21,369 nucleotides of DNA from Dehalococcoidales bacterium (GCA_016926695.1 JAFGOB010000113.1:1-21369), one strand, 5' to 3'; positions 6,497-14,166 are shown, counted from the stretch's first letter. The notes: generated by a model not told the origin, from the sequence alone. A program made the numbers and translations.

Positions 6497-7921
6497 TTAA
6501 TCCTCCACCGCCTTTTTCAACATGGCTGCAATCGAATTTATTTTCACGGCCTTGTCTGAAAATAGTGCCTGCTGGCTGGCAATGAGGCAGGCCGTGGATT
6601 CGAAGAGGGTCTCTATAACTTTAAGGTTATGCCTCTTCAGTGTTGTGCCGGTCTCGGTATTTTCGATCAGGATGTCGGCATCATCCGGGAGAAAGGCCTC
6701 AGTAGCGCCCCAGGTGGGAATCACCCTGTACGGGCCCAGGTGGTTGTCCCGGGCGTATTTATCGGCAATGCAGGTATACTCCGAGGCTACTCTTATACTT
6801 AAGCCTTTTTGTGCCGCCAGGCGGCTCAGAGCGGAAGTATTGTCAACCGGCAAATCGTTGTGCACGGCGGCAACGATTTTTACCCGGCTGTATTTCAGGT
6901 CTACCATCTCTACCGCCGGACTGGAGGGGAACTGGTACAGATGTTCAAGCACCCAGTCTTTGCCGGTTATGGCTATGTCAAATTTGTTGTTGGCTACCTG
7001 AAGTGGCATATCCTGCGGCCTGACAACCTTGGCGCAGACTCCCTTCAGGCCTATCCGTGGACGTCTATTGCCGGAAGTTGAAGGGTAGTCGGATATCGGG
7101 ATGCCGGCCTTTTCCAGGATATTTACCACGTGCTTCTGGGCGTGTCCGTCGGGCAGAGCCAGTCTGACCTCTTCCGTCGGCCTTCCGTTTTCTGGTCTGT
7201 ACGGCCTTCGTGCTGTCTTTTGCGGCTGGTCCGGCTGACTTCCCTGTATAACAGGCGAAGAAACCTCCAGGCTGTTTAAAATACCGCTCAAGTCTCTGGT
7301 CTCCCAGGCTGTTTTGTTGGCAATCAGGTAAGCGCTGGAATTGAGGACTTTCATTATAGGCGAAAGCCCGCATGCGCTGAGCTCAGCGCCCTGGAGGGTT
7401 GAGAGCAGCACCAGGTCGGCATTTTCCGGAGGGTATATCTCGGCTGCTCCCCAGACCGGGAAAACGTTAAAGTATTTACAGCGGCATTTCAGGGCCAGCG
7501 ACTCTGCAAGGTTGGGGTATTCACTGGCTATATCCACGCTCCGCTCCGTATTATGGATGGCCCCCGGGAGGGTCAGGGGAGATGATTCGGAGGCGGCCAG
7601 GTAAAGGGAAATACCGCCGTATTCCAGGTTTTTTATCTTGACCAGTTCGCTGCCGGGATATTTCACCATCAGTTCCTGTATCCAGTCCAGCCCGCATACT
7701 CCCAGGTCGTAATTGCCCATGGCAACCTGTATCGGGATATCCTTTTCGTGAAAGATCTTGGCCGTCAGGTCCGGGAAACGGCCTGAAGTCAAATGGTACA
7801 GCCTGGCCCCTTCTGAATAATCGCTCAGGTCCCATCCGCTGCGTGCGGTCAGGAGAGCGGTATCTTTGAGAAGACGTCCCTTCGGTAGGGCAATTTTGAC
7901 GGGCAACTTTGTTCCTTTCAC
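6497..7921 (-). CDS. hisG: ATP phosphoribosyltransferase, tandem fusion of two short-form HisG domains
   Basis: HisG joins ATP and PRPP in the first, committed step of histidine synthesis. Short-form HisG is usually about 210 residues; this chain has 474 and contains two copies, about 7-215 and 251-474, joined by a Pro/Gln/Arg-rich linker. Aligned landmarks are PKGRL (13-17) against PDGHA (257-261), HEKDIP (58-63) against RPQDMP (301-306), DLGVCGLDW against DIAITGKDW, SEYPNLAESLA against SEYTCIADKYA, and FPVWGAAE against IPTWGATE. The PRPP loop is TLQGAEL (175-181) in the first copy and the canonical TETGTTL (422-428) in the second. So the N-half keeps PKGRL but has lost the PRPP loop, and the C-half is the reverse. 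The long-form C-terminal ACT-like domain is absent, which fits the HisZ gene 6 nt upstream. The start is GTG with a poor ribosome site, so it is probably translationally coupled to hisZ. Confidence 0.9.
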   Translation of the reverse strand: MKGTKLPVKIALPKGRLLKDTALLTARSGWDLSDYSEGARLYHLTSGRFPDLTAKIFHEKDIPIQVAMGNYDLGVCGLDWIQELMVKYPGSELVKIKNLEYGGISLYLAASESSPLTLPGAIHNTERSVDIASEYPNLAESLALKCRCKYFNVFPVWGAAEIYPPENADLVLLSTLQGAELSACGLSPIMKVLNSSAYLIANKTAWETRDLSGILNSLEVSSPVIQGSQPDQPQKTARRPYRPENGRPTEEVRLALPDGHAQKHVVNILEKAGIPISDYPSTSGNRRPRIGLKGVCAKVVRPQDMPLQVANNKFDIAITGKDWVLEHLYQFPSSPAVEMVDLKYSRVKIVAAVHNDLPVDNTSALSRLAAQKGLSIRVASEYTCIADKYARDNHLGPYRVIPTWGATEAFLPDDADILIENTETGTTLKRHNLKVIETLFESTACLIASQQALFSDKAVKINSIAAMLKKAVED

Positions 7922-7927
7922 CTGGAG

Positions 7928-9148
7928 CTAGTGGTCCAGTATCTCCAGTACATCATCTACAGAGTTTAGTTTGAGTTCTTTGCGCTTGACCAGGTTGGTC
8001 AGTATGATTTTTGGCGGCTGATTCCGGATATCAAGCTGCCAGGAAACGTCGGCGGGACCTTTACCGCCCAGATGCAGTTTGACAGTGTATCCCGCTCTTC
8101 GCAGCCTGTCGGCTGCTTCGAATCCCAGCCTGGATGTATCCGTCTCCATCTTGAGCAGGATTTTAGGTTTGGGAGCGGGTACCAGAGACTCTATTTTAAT
8201 CATTTTCATCAGCAGGTCCAGGTAAAGGGCGAAGCCTGAAGCAGGTGTTTTGCTGCCGCCCATGGCGGGAATCAGGGCGTCATAGCGTCCCCCTCTCCCC
8301 ACCTCCTCATCACCGGCGAAGATCTGGAAGATCACGCCGGTATAATATTCAAATCCCCGGACGGAGGCGATGTCTATCTGGCATTCCAGTGATAGGGACT
8401 GAAGGGAATCGGCTATAAAAACAAAATCATCGATCTGCGGCTTCAGTTCCCGCAGGTCGAGGGCAGGAGATGAGGCCAGGTTTTTGATAAATCCTGAGGA
8501 CTTCCCCTGTAACTCCAGAAGAGGCGCCAGCTCGGGCTTTTCGTCTTTGATGCGCTGGATTACGGAAACATCTCCGTCCAGCAGGCGGTCGAATACCCTG
8601 TTTTGTTCCTCTGGATTCAGTCCCAGCTTTTGCAGAATACCGTGCGTCAGACCGGTATGGGACAGCTTGAGATGGATACCGGCCAGTCCCAGCTTTTTCA
8701 GCACTTCCGCTGCCAGTACTATCAGCTCAACGTCTGCCAGCGGGGACCCCATCCCGATCAGCTCCGCTCCGAATTGCCATTTTTCACGGTTATTCCTGGC
8801 GCTCTCCTCGAAGATAAAAGTGTTGACTATGTAAAAGAGCTTGGCCAGCTCCTTTTCGGCCATGTTTTCGATGTAGAACCTGGCTACGGGAATGGTGGCC
8901 TCGGGACGCAGTACCACCCTTTCCCCGCTCCACCCGTCCCAGTCCAGGAAAGAATACACCTTTCCCAGCATCCCCGGAGTCAGCGTGCCAGCCGAGGTGA
9001 ACAGGTGCAGGTTTTCAAGGGTGGGCGTTTTGACCTCCTCGTATCCCCACTTCAGGCAGGTATCCCGGAAGACCTCGTTGATGACCCTGAATTTTTCCAT
9101 ATCCGCGGGGAACAGGTCGCGCATCCCCTTTGATTTTTCAACTTTCAT
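7928..9148 (-). CDS. hisZ: ATP phosphoribosyltransferase regulatory subunit HisZ (HisRS-like)
   Basis: This 406-residue class II tRNA-synthetase-like protein most likely regulates and activates HisG rather than charging tRNA. The histidyl-tRNA synthetase fold is clear from KGMRDLFP (7-14), VVLRPEATIPVAR, FGAELIG, SVRGFEYYTGVIF (262-274) and GGRYDALIP. However, the motif 2 region reads FIFEESARNN instead of the usual FRYE...GR, and motif 3 reads GFALYLDLLM instead of GFAxGxERL, so both ATP-binding arginines of a true synthetase are missing. A diverged remnant of the C-terminal anticodon-binding-like domain is kept (about 326-406), which many HisZ proteins lack. The gene lies 6 nt before short-form hisG, the classic HisZ partner, and near hisD. 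The start ATG has GAGGG upstream. Automated annotation may call it hisS. Confidence 0.82.
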   Translation of the reverse strand: MKVEKSKGMRDLFPADMEKFRVINEVFRDTCLKWGYEEVKTPTLENLHLFTSAGTLTPGMLGKVYSFLDWDGWSGERVVLRPEATIPVARFYIENMAEKELAKLFYIVNTFIFEESARNNREKWQFGAELIGMGSPLADVELIVLAAEVLKKLGLAGIHLKLSHTGLTHGILQKLGLNPEEQNRVFDRLLDGDVSVIQRIKDEKPELAPLLELQGKSSGFIKNLASSPALDLRELKPQIDDFVFIADSLQSLSLECQIDIASVRGFEYYTGVIFQIFAGDEEVGRGGRYDALIPAMGGSKTPASGFALYLDLLMKMIKIESLVPAPKPKILLKMETDTSRLGFEAADRLRRAGYTVKLHLGGKGPADVSWQLDIRNQPPKIILTNLVKRKELKLNSVDDVLEILDH

Positions 9149-9171
9149 GCTTTACCCTCGACAATCAAGCT

Positions 9172-9204
9172 AATATTGTACAATATTCCGGGATATAACC
9201 ACAA
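9172..9204 (-). promoter_or_regulatory. hisZG promoter overlapped by a 16-bp palindrome
   Basis: On the minus strand there is TTGTGG (9204-9199), an 18-nt spacer, then TACAAT (9180-9175). The -10 box lies inside the perfect 16-bp palindrome AATATTGTACAATATT (9172-9187). A dyad covering the -10 box is a natural repressor site. The predicted start near 9168 gives a leader of about 20 nt before hisZ. Confidence 0.5.
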
Positions 9205-9225
9205 GAAAAAGCCGCTGTCCCGTTC

Positions 9226-9252
9226 AGCCACCAAGGCGTCCCCTTGATGGCT
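9226..9252 (-). terminator. Hairpin overlapping the rlmB stop codon
   Basis: The arms 9226-9236 and 9242-9252 pair over 11 bp (one G-U pair on the minus strand) around a 5-nt loop and include part of the rlmB stop codon. On the minus strand the hairpin is followed, after about 14 nt, by a CTTTTTC run. The distance is too great for a textbook intrinsic terminator, but the stem could end or pause rlmB transcription before the hisZ promoter. Confidence 0.45.
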
Positions 9253-9991
9253 AATGGCTGCTGCGCTGTTTGAGTATTTCGTACATCACGACCGCTGCCG
9301 CCACCGAAGCGTTAAGCGAGGAAATTTTACCCTTCATAGGAATACGTGCCAGAAAATCGCAGTGCTGCTTTACCAGTTGAGATATTCCTTTGCCTTCTCC
9401 GCCGGTGACGATAGCGACGGCTGTTGTATAGTCGATACGTGTATATTCCACATCCGCTGACTGGTCTATACCCACCACCCAGATATTTTCCTTTTTCAGC
9501 GCCTCGATAGCCCTTGAAAGGTTGGTGACCCTGGCGACCGGAACGTATTCCAGCGCTCCGGACGCCGCCTTTTCCACCACCGGTGTAAGTCCCACGGCCC
9601 TTTTTTCGCGGATGATTATGCCGTGCGCACCTGCGGCGTCGGCAGTGCGGATTACCGCCCCCAGGTTATGAGGGTCCTCGATGCCGTCCAGCAGGATCAA
9701 AAAGGCAGGTTCATTTTTTATCCGTGCGATATCCAGCAGATCATCCAGACTGCTGTACTCTTTAGCCAGGGTAAATGCCAGGACGCCCTGATGGGCGGTG
9801 CTGACGCTCTGCCGGTCGATGACCTGCCGGTCGGCATATTCCACGGTAACATTACTGCTGCGCGCCAGGTGCAGTATCTCCGCAATGGCGCTGTGCCTTT
9901 CCAGGTTCCTGGCCAGCAGGATTTTCCGTATAGGCCGCTCAGCCCGCAGGGCTTCCAGAACAGGATTTCTACCCTCGATAGTATCTGTCAT
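9251..9991 (-). CDS. rlmB: 23S rRNA 2'-O-methyltransferase RlmB/TrmH family (SpoU)
   Basis: This 246-residue SPOUT-class RNA methyltransferase most likely methylates a guanosine ribose in 23S rRNA, using S-adenosylmethionine. The N-terminal substrate-binding domain begins with IEGRNPVLEAL (about 5-15). The catalytic SpoU domain has motif 1 DPHNLGAVIRTADAAGAHG (106-124), with the key Asn and Arg, motif 2 AIVTGGEGKGIS (193-204), and motif 3 IPMKGKISSLNASVAAAVVMYE (217-238), which form the knotted SAM site. The frame extends to a TTG at 10015, but the ATG at 9991 fits the family better. Neither has a strong ribosome site. The gene is divergent from nfeD and lies 102 nt upstream of hisZ. RlmB and other TrmH-family enzymes are hard to separate by sequence alone. 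Confidence 0.88.
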   Translation of the reverse strand: MTDTIEGRNPVLEALRAERPIRKILLARNLERHSAIAEILHLARSSNVTVEYADRQVIDRQSVSTAHQGVLAFTLAKEYSSLDDLLDIARIKNEPAFLILLDGIEDPHNLGAVIRTADAAGAHGIIIREKRAVGLTPVVEKAASGALEYVPVARVTNLSRAIEALKKENIWVVGIDQSADVEYTRIDYTTAVAIVTGGEGKGISQLVKQHCDFLARIPMKGKISSLNASVAAAVVMYEILKQRSSH

Positions 9992-10006
9992 AAGCACTTT
10001 CTTAAC

Positions 10007-10034
10007 GCCGGGCAAACAATGCCGGGCAAATAAC
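10007..10034. repeat. 14-nt tandem duplication
   Basis: GCCGGGCAAACAAT (10007-10020) is followed directly by GCCGGGCAAATAAC (10021-10034), two adjacent units with two mismatches. It lies in the divergent rlmB/nfeD region and covers the TTG that could be an upstream rlmB start. It may be simple replication slippage. Confidence 0.6.
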
Positions 10035-10036
10035 GA

Positions 10037-10065
10037 TTGTCAGATGATAATAATCAGGCTATAAT
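10037..10065 (+). promoter_or_regulatory. Strong promoter of the nfeD-slipin operon
   Basis: TTGTCA (10037-10042), a 17-nt spacer and TATAAT (10060-10065) give 11 of 12 consensus positions at ideal spacing. The predicted transcription start is near 10072, 28 nt before the nfeD ATG at 10100. This rules against the in-frame TTG at 10037 as start codon, because it lies in the -35 box. Confidence 0.75.
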
Positions 10066-10099
10066 CATCTTACCACTAATATTTAGTAATGTAACTGGA

Positions 10100-11419
10100 A
10101 TGAATAAATTTATACGCTTGACCATATTTGTCCTGATTTTTCTTTGCGGAACCGTCTCGCTGGCCGCCAGTCCCTCTGCGCCCAGGGTCACGGTATTGAC
10201 GGTCAAGGGCACGGTCAATCCGGTGATGGCCGATTATATCCAGAGGGGTATCGATGAATCCGTTGAAAAGGGGTCTCAGGCCTGTATAATCTGTATGGAT
10301 ACCCCCGGGGGTCTGGACACCGCCATGCGCGATATTGTCCAGAGTATACTCAATGCCCGCGTACCGGTGGTAGTCTATGTTTCTCCTCCCGGCGCCCGGG
10401 CAGCCTCCGCCGGGGTTTTCATTACCATGGCAGCCCATGTGGCGGTAATGGCTCCCAATACCGCCATAGGCGCCGCCCACCCGGTGTCAATAGGTGAGGA
10501 AGGGGAACAGCAGATGTCCGAGGAAATGTCGGACAAGGTTACCAATGATGCCGCTGCCTATATCCGCAGTATCGCAGCAACCAGGGGACGTAATGCAGAC
10601 TGGGCGGAAAAGGCCGTACGCCAGAGCGTCTCCCTGACGGAGGTCGAAGCCCTCCAGGAAAATGTTATCGATATTATTTCGCCAACCATGGAAGACCTGC
10701 TCGTCCAACTGGACGGCAGGATCATCACGCTGGTGGATGGTTCCACGGTAACCCTTCAGACCGCCTCTGCGGATACCGCTTCTCTGAATATGAACTGGGT
10801 TGAAGACTTGCTGTTTACCCTGACCAATCCCAATATAGCCTATATCCTCCTGAGCATCGGTTCCCTTGGTATAATGGCGGAGATCTTTAATCCGGGACTT
10901 ATTTTTCCGGGAATAATCGGCGCTATAAGCCTGCTGATGGCCTTCTATTCACTGGGAATGTTGCCTGTTAACTGGACGGGTGTGCTGCTGATACTGCTGG
11001 CCTTCGGGTTTTTTATCGCCGAGTTTTTTACTTCATCATTCGGTCTTCTCCTCGGTGGAGGAATCGTATCATTTATTATCGGATCGATGATCTTGTTTAA
11101 GGGAGGTTCGGCCTTGTATCAGGTTCAGGTAGATTGGTGGCTGATCGCGCTTGTAGTTATCATAGTCGCCGGTTTCGTGGCTTTTGCGGTTTTCAAAATC
11201 GTTGGGACATATCACCGCCAGGCTTCCACGGGCAGGGAAGACCTGATAGGCAAAACGGGCACGGTGCGCAAGACCCTCGATCCCGAGGGAACGGTATTTT
11301 TCCAGGGTGAGTTCTGGACGGCAATATCGAATTCCGGTAAGATAAACACCGGGGAGGAGGTGATCATCACCCGGATCGACGGTTTAAAACTTACCGTGAT
11401 AAAAAAAGAAAAGGAGTAA
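10100..11419 (+). CDS. NfeD-type membrane serine protease (ClpP class)
   Basis: This is a 439-residue full-length NfeD protein. A signal peptide (about 1-23) leads into a ClpP/SppA-like protease domain outside the membrane. The substrate loop is MDTPGGLDTAMRDIV (66-80), the nucleophile is Ser103 in PPGARAASAG, and the general base is Lys146 in SDKVTNDAAAYI, a Ser-Lys dyad. Several membrane helices follow (about 245-365), then the soluble OB-fold NfeD domain (about 379-436). In Pyrococcus horikoshii a homologue cleaves the C-terminal tail of its operon partner stomatin, and the slipin gene here follows 3 nt later. The pair is thought to act in membrane quality control or microdomain maintenance. 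I start at the ATG at 10100, which opens the signal peptide and lies downstream of the promoter, although its ribosome site is weak. Confidence 0.93.
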   Translation: MNKFIRLTIFVLIFLCGTVSLAASPSAPRVTVLTVKGTVNPVMADYIQRGIDESVEKGSQACIICMDTPGGLDTAMRDIVQSILNARVPVVVYVSPPGARAASAGVFITMAAHVAVMAPNTAIGAAHPVSIGEEGEQQMSEEMSDKVTNDAAAYIRSIAATRGRNADWAEKAVRQSVSLTEVEALQENVIDIISPTMEDLLVQLDGRIITLVDGSTVTLQTASADTASLNMNWVEDLLFTLTNPNIAYILLSIGSLGIMAEIFNPGLIFPGIIGAISLLMAFYSLGMLPVNWTGVLLILLAFGFFIAEFFTSSFGLLLGGGIVSFIIGSMILFKGGSALYQVQVDWWLIALVVIIVAGFVAFAVFKIVGTYHRQASTGREDLIGKTGTVRKTLDPEGTVFFQGEFWTAISNSGKINTGEEVIITRIDGLKLTVIKKEKE

Positions 11420-11422
11420 AAA

Positions 11423-12274
11423 ATGGGGACAGCTATTATCATAATTATCGTAGTCTTTGTCGTGTTGATACTCTTCGGCTCTGCCATAAAAATAGTCCAG
11501 GAGTATGAACGGGGCGTTATCTTCAGGCTGGGCAGGCTGACAGGGGCCAAAGGTCCCGGCATATTTGTCATCATCCCCTTCATCGACCGCATGGTCAAGG
11601 TCGACCTGCGCGTGGTTACGCTGGATGTTCCTCCGCAGGATGTTATTACCAAGGATAACGTGACGGTCAAGGTCAACGCCGTGGTCTATTTCAGGGTAGT
11701 CGATCCGCAGAATTCGGTGGTGAAAGTCCTGGACCACATCCGGGCGACTTCCCAGATCTGCCAGACCACCCTGCGCAATGTCCTGGGACAGGTTGAGCTT
11801 GACGAGCTTCTGGCCTCGCGCGAGAAACTTAACCAGATGCTCCAGAAGATCATCGATGAATATACCGAGCCCTGGGGCGTCAAGGTGTCAACTGTCAATA
11901 TCAAGGATGTAGAGCTTCCTGAGACCATGAGACGCTCCATGGCTGCTCAGGCCGAGGCCGAAAGAGAGAGAAGGGCCAAGATCATCCATGCAGACGGTGA
12001 GTTCCAGGCATCCGAAAGACTGGCCCAGGCCGGCGCCGTTATTTCCAGGGATCCTACCGCTCTCCAATTGCGCTACCTCCAGACTATGACCGAAATCGCC
12101 TCGGAGAAAAGCACCACCATTCTCTTCCCCTTCCCGATGGAAATGCTCAGGGCATTCAGTCACTTGATAAGTCCATCACAGCCGGCCCAACCCCAGATTC
12201 AACCTCAGATTCAACCTCAGCCACAACCCCAACCTGAAACCCCCAAAGAGGAGGAAACAGACAAACCCGCCTGA
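11423..12274 (+). CDS. Slipin (stomatin-like SPFH/band 7 protein)
   Basis: This is a 283-residue membrane-anchored SPFH protein. It has one N-terminal membrane helix (about 3-22), then the slipin SPFH domain with [45 protein letters not shown] and [17 protein letters not shown] helical region follows with [17 protein letters not shown]. The hydrophobic patch [15 protein letters not shown] near residue 235 resembles the segment cut by NfeD protease in P. horikoshii stomatin. The last 30 residues are a Gln/Pro-rich tail encoded partly by a 12-nt tandem repeat (12194-12217). It likely oligomerises at the inner membrane. The AAGGAG ribosome site overlaps the nfeD stop, and the spacing shows tight translational coupling. 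Confidence 0.95.
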   Translation: MGTAIIIIIVVFVVLILFGSAIKIVQEYERGVIFRLGRLTGAKGPGIFVIIPFIDRMVKVDLRVVTLDVPPQDVITKDNVTVKVNAVVYFRVVDPQNSVVKVLDHIRATSQICQTTLRNVLGQVELDELLASREKLNQMLQKIIDEYTEPWGVKVSTVNIKDVELPETMRRSMAAQAEAERERRAKIIHADGEFQASERLAQAGAVISRDPTALQLRYLQTMTEIASEKSTTILFPFPMEMLRAFSHLISPSQPAQPQIQPQIQPQPQPQPETPKEEETDKPA

Positions 12275-12313
12275 TTGGGGACATCTAACTGAAATTTAAA
12301 GCAATTTACTTGA

Positions 12314-12337
12314 GGCGGCACGGAATTCCGTGCCGCC
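12314..12337. terminator. Perfect 24-nt GC-rich palindrome after the slipin gene
   Basis: GGCGGCACGG-AATT-CCGTGCCGCC forms a perfect 10-bp stem 39 nt after the slipin stop. There is no T-run directly behind it, so it may be a transcript-end stabiliser, a bidirectional stop or one of the dispersed palindromic elements of this genome, rather than a standard terminator. Confidence 0.55.
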
Positions 12338-12495
12338 CTCGTATCTCATTCCATTCTTTCACTATAGCCCAATTTATTTCAAAAGATATATTTGCTTTAG
12401 TTACTATAATAAAAATTACTAATACCGTCTTCTCCCGATACTATTCAAGATAATCCCGAAAAAATTCCCGGTCTCTTCCTTTGATCAACCCAAAC

Positions 12496-12524
12496 GTAGG
12501 GGCGCGGTTTTCAACCCGCCCGCC
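12496..12524. repeat. Dispersed palindrome of the GGGGCGGGTT type
   Basis: After GTAGG, the arm GGGCG(C)GGTT pairs with AACCCGCCC with one bulged C and a 3-nt loop. The same layout, different in detail, is seen at 12768-12789 and 19461-19485. It is intergenic and without coding potential. Confidence 0.55.
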
Positions 12525-12680
12525 ATAGCCCATTGAATAACTCGTGGCTACATTTATGTCCAACATTGCCCTGAATGAACCAATCCCCACAATAAGGCCG
12601 GACGATACCATGTGTTTCGCGGATTCATTACCTCCATCGTGTAGGCTTCTCTTCTACCTGCTTTGGCTCGTCAGTATTAT
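12525..12680 (+). repeat. Diverged intergenic element, copy A
   Basis: The exact 13-mer CTGAATGAACCAA at 12571-12583 is shared with the hisG-hisD gap, where it is on the minus strand. Patchy similarity extends to both sides, from about CATAGCCCATTG upstream to GGCTCG downstream. Copy A contains GTAG and CTAC arms where copy B has GGCAGC and GCTGCC. The nature of the element is unknown. Confidence 0.35.
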
Positions 12681-12767
12681 GCTATGTTAGGATGCTTGCT
12701 TATTTTCAGTTTATATCTATCATGATGTCAGAATTACACAGGATCGTTTTTATTCAGAGGTCCGGGC

Positions 12768-12789
12768 GGGCCGGTTGGGAAACCGGCCC
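12768..12789. repeat. Dispersed palindrome, 9-bp stem
   Basis: GGGCCGGTT (12768-12776) and AACCGGCCC (12781-12789) form a perfect stem with a GGGA loop, followed by CTAC. It is another member of the GC-rich intergenic palindrome class. Confidence 0.6.
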
Positions 12790-12982
12790 CTACTATGTAG
12801 TATTCGCCTCAATTTACGTACCTGCATTGCAGTTAACTGTAGAACATTATCATAAATGGCTCTCTTATTAAAAATATGGCTCATTTTGATTAACACCCTG
12901 GCTTTAACTCATTGGATTGAGTGCTCATCCTGCATTGGAATATTCATTTTTATCCTGGAATGTTTAATCTGTTGATTTGAAA

Positions 12983-13011
12983 TTGTTTTCACAAATTAAA
13001 AATGATATATT
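12983..13011 (+). promoter_or_regulatory. Promoter upstream of the lipoprotein gene
   Basis: TTGTTT (12983-12988), a 17-nt spacer and TATATT (13006-13011) match sigma-70 spacing in an AT-rich stretch. The predicted transcription start is near 13018, ahead of both possible start codons of the lipoprotein gene. Confidence 0.45.
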
Positions 13012-13086
13012 AATCTACAGAGATTCTATCAGTCCTTACCTTACACATTAATGTTAAACAGATATGACAATGTGAAAATTATTTTC

Positions 13087-14112
13087 ATGAGTCTATTCTA
13101 TCGCCAGTTCAGGCTGCTGAAGAAACACGCGCACTTGTCAGGTTTGATTATTGTTTTGCTGGTTGTTGCTTCACTGATGACAGGCTGCGATAATTCTGCG
13201 GTTATATCTTCGCAGCCATATTCCGGTTCTCCGGCTGCCGGTGCTACGCCGTCTGCTGTTACTCCCCCGGCGTCCGCCTGGAGCCCGGAAGCCTCGTATT
13301 CCCCGTCTCCGGTTTTGCCTTCACAGCCAACTCCTGTTTCTTCAGCCAGTACCTCTACGTCTGCCGTTATTGACCCTGTCACTGTTGAAAGCCTGGAAGA
13401 TATCTATTTCCCCGTGGGTATCGACCTGTCTTTGACCCCAATCGTTGATGGTTTTAATATGGGTTATACTACTGGCCTCGCGGATGGGTTACTTGTACTG
13501 GAAGAAGGCTATTTACGGGTAATAAACGAACAGAGGAAAATCGATGATATTATCATCTGGCCGCACGACTATGCCCTGGGCCTGGAGGACGGCCGGGTTG
13601 AGATAAGAGATAGTGAAGGCCGGCTCAGGGCGCGCAATGGGGATAAAATACGAATTGGCGGCAGTGGAGTTTATGACAGGGAGATGGCCGAAAGGCATAT
13701 CGGGCATCCTCTGCCTGAGGATGCCGCAGGTCCCTATTTTGTCACTCCCTCCGTAGAAGCTTACTTATATTTTCCGGTACAACTGGAGGAAAACAGCCTT
13801 GAACCTGAGACACTTACCTCGATAACCGGCGATATCCGGCTGGAAAACGGTTGCCTGCGCTTGAAGAGGGATGTTGGGGATAGCCCGCTATGGATCTGGC
13901 CTTACGGTTATTCACTGGAACTGGCCTATGGAACATTCTGCCTGATTGATGAAAAAGGTCAGCCTGTGCTTGTCCTCTATAACTGGCAAAAAACTGTACA
14001 TGGCACTGAAGTGGATAAGGCATCCGCACTTGAACTGGCCGGGCCGACCTTGCCTGAAGATGCCCCCGGTCCCTTCTGGCAGGTTGTTTCGGTGGCCAAA
14101 TACTCTCCGTAA
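13087..14112 (+). CDS. Lipoprotein with duplicated C-terminal domain, function unknown
   Basis: This is a 341-residue predicted lipoprotein of unknown function. A basic n-region and hydrophobic core lead to the lipobox Leu-Met-Thr-Gly-Cys (Cys34). A Ser/Pro/Ala/Thr-rich spacer follows (about 40-95). The rest is an internal duplication: unit 1 at about 134-227 and unit 2 at about 248-339. Shared landmarks are LEEGYLRV against LENGCLRL, IWPHDY (157) against IWPYGY (270), and LPEDAAGPY (209) against LPEDAPGPF (322). IWP and LPED are 52 residues apart in both units. The fold is probably a small beta-rich extracytoplasmic domain, but I cannot name the family. The frame is also open from an ATG at 13051. 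I chose 13087 because it gives a normal signal peptide; neither start has a ribosome site. The gene ends 69 nt before pcrA on the same strand. Confidence 0.8.
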   Translation: MSLFYRQFRLLKKHAHLSGLIIVLLVVASLMTGCDNSAVISSQPYSGSPAAGATPSAVTPPASAWSPEASYSPSPVLPSQPTPVSSASTSTSAVIDPVTVESLEDIYFPVGIDLSLTPIVDGFNMGYTTGLADGLLVLEEGYLRVINEQRKIDDIIIWPHDYALGLEDGRVEIRDSEGRLRARNGDKIRIGGSGVYDREMAERHIGHPLPEDAAGPYFVTPSVEAYLYFPVQLEENSLEPETLTSITGDIRLENGCLRLKRDVGDSPLWIWPYGYSLELAYGTFCLIDEKGQPVLVLYNWQKTVHGTEVDKASALELAGPTLPEDAPGPFWQVVSVAKYSP

Positions 14113-14166
14113 TAGCGCCTGTCCGGCCTGATTCTCTCTTTCTAATCGCCACGGGGCGGGTACCGA

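Larger units (their letters stand above)
12338..13086. other. Gene-poor gap between slipin and lipoprotein genes
   Basis: These 750 nt have frequent stops in all frames and no recognisable protein. They hold two GC-rich palindromes (12496-12524 and 12768-12789), copy A of a shared intergenic element (about 12525-12680), and a promoter (12983-13011) for the lipoprotein gene. The rest is AT-rich, with no tRNA-like fold that I can see. Confidence 0.6.

Noticed and set aside
7928..9148. Annotation as a catalytic histidyl-tRNA synthetase (hisS)
   Set aside because: Both class II ATP-binding arginines (motifs 2 and 3) are replaced, and the gene abuts short-form hisG, so HisZ is the better call.
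10037..10099. Upstream in-frame TTG start for nfeD
   Set aside because: The TTG is inside the -35 box of the near-consensus promoter, and the ATG at 10100 opens a proper signal peptide.
12610..12684. Small hydrophobic frame starting MCFADSLPP
   Set aside because: It has about 24 codons, no proper ribosome site, and overlaps the shared intergenic element. Chance is the likely explanation.
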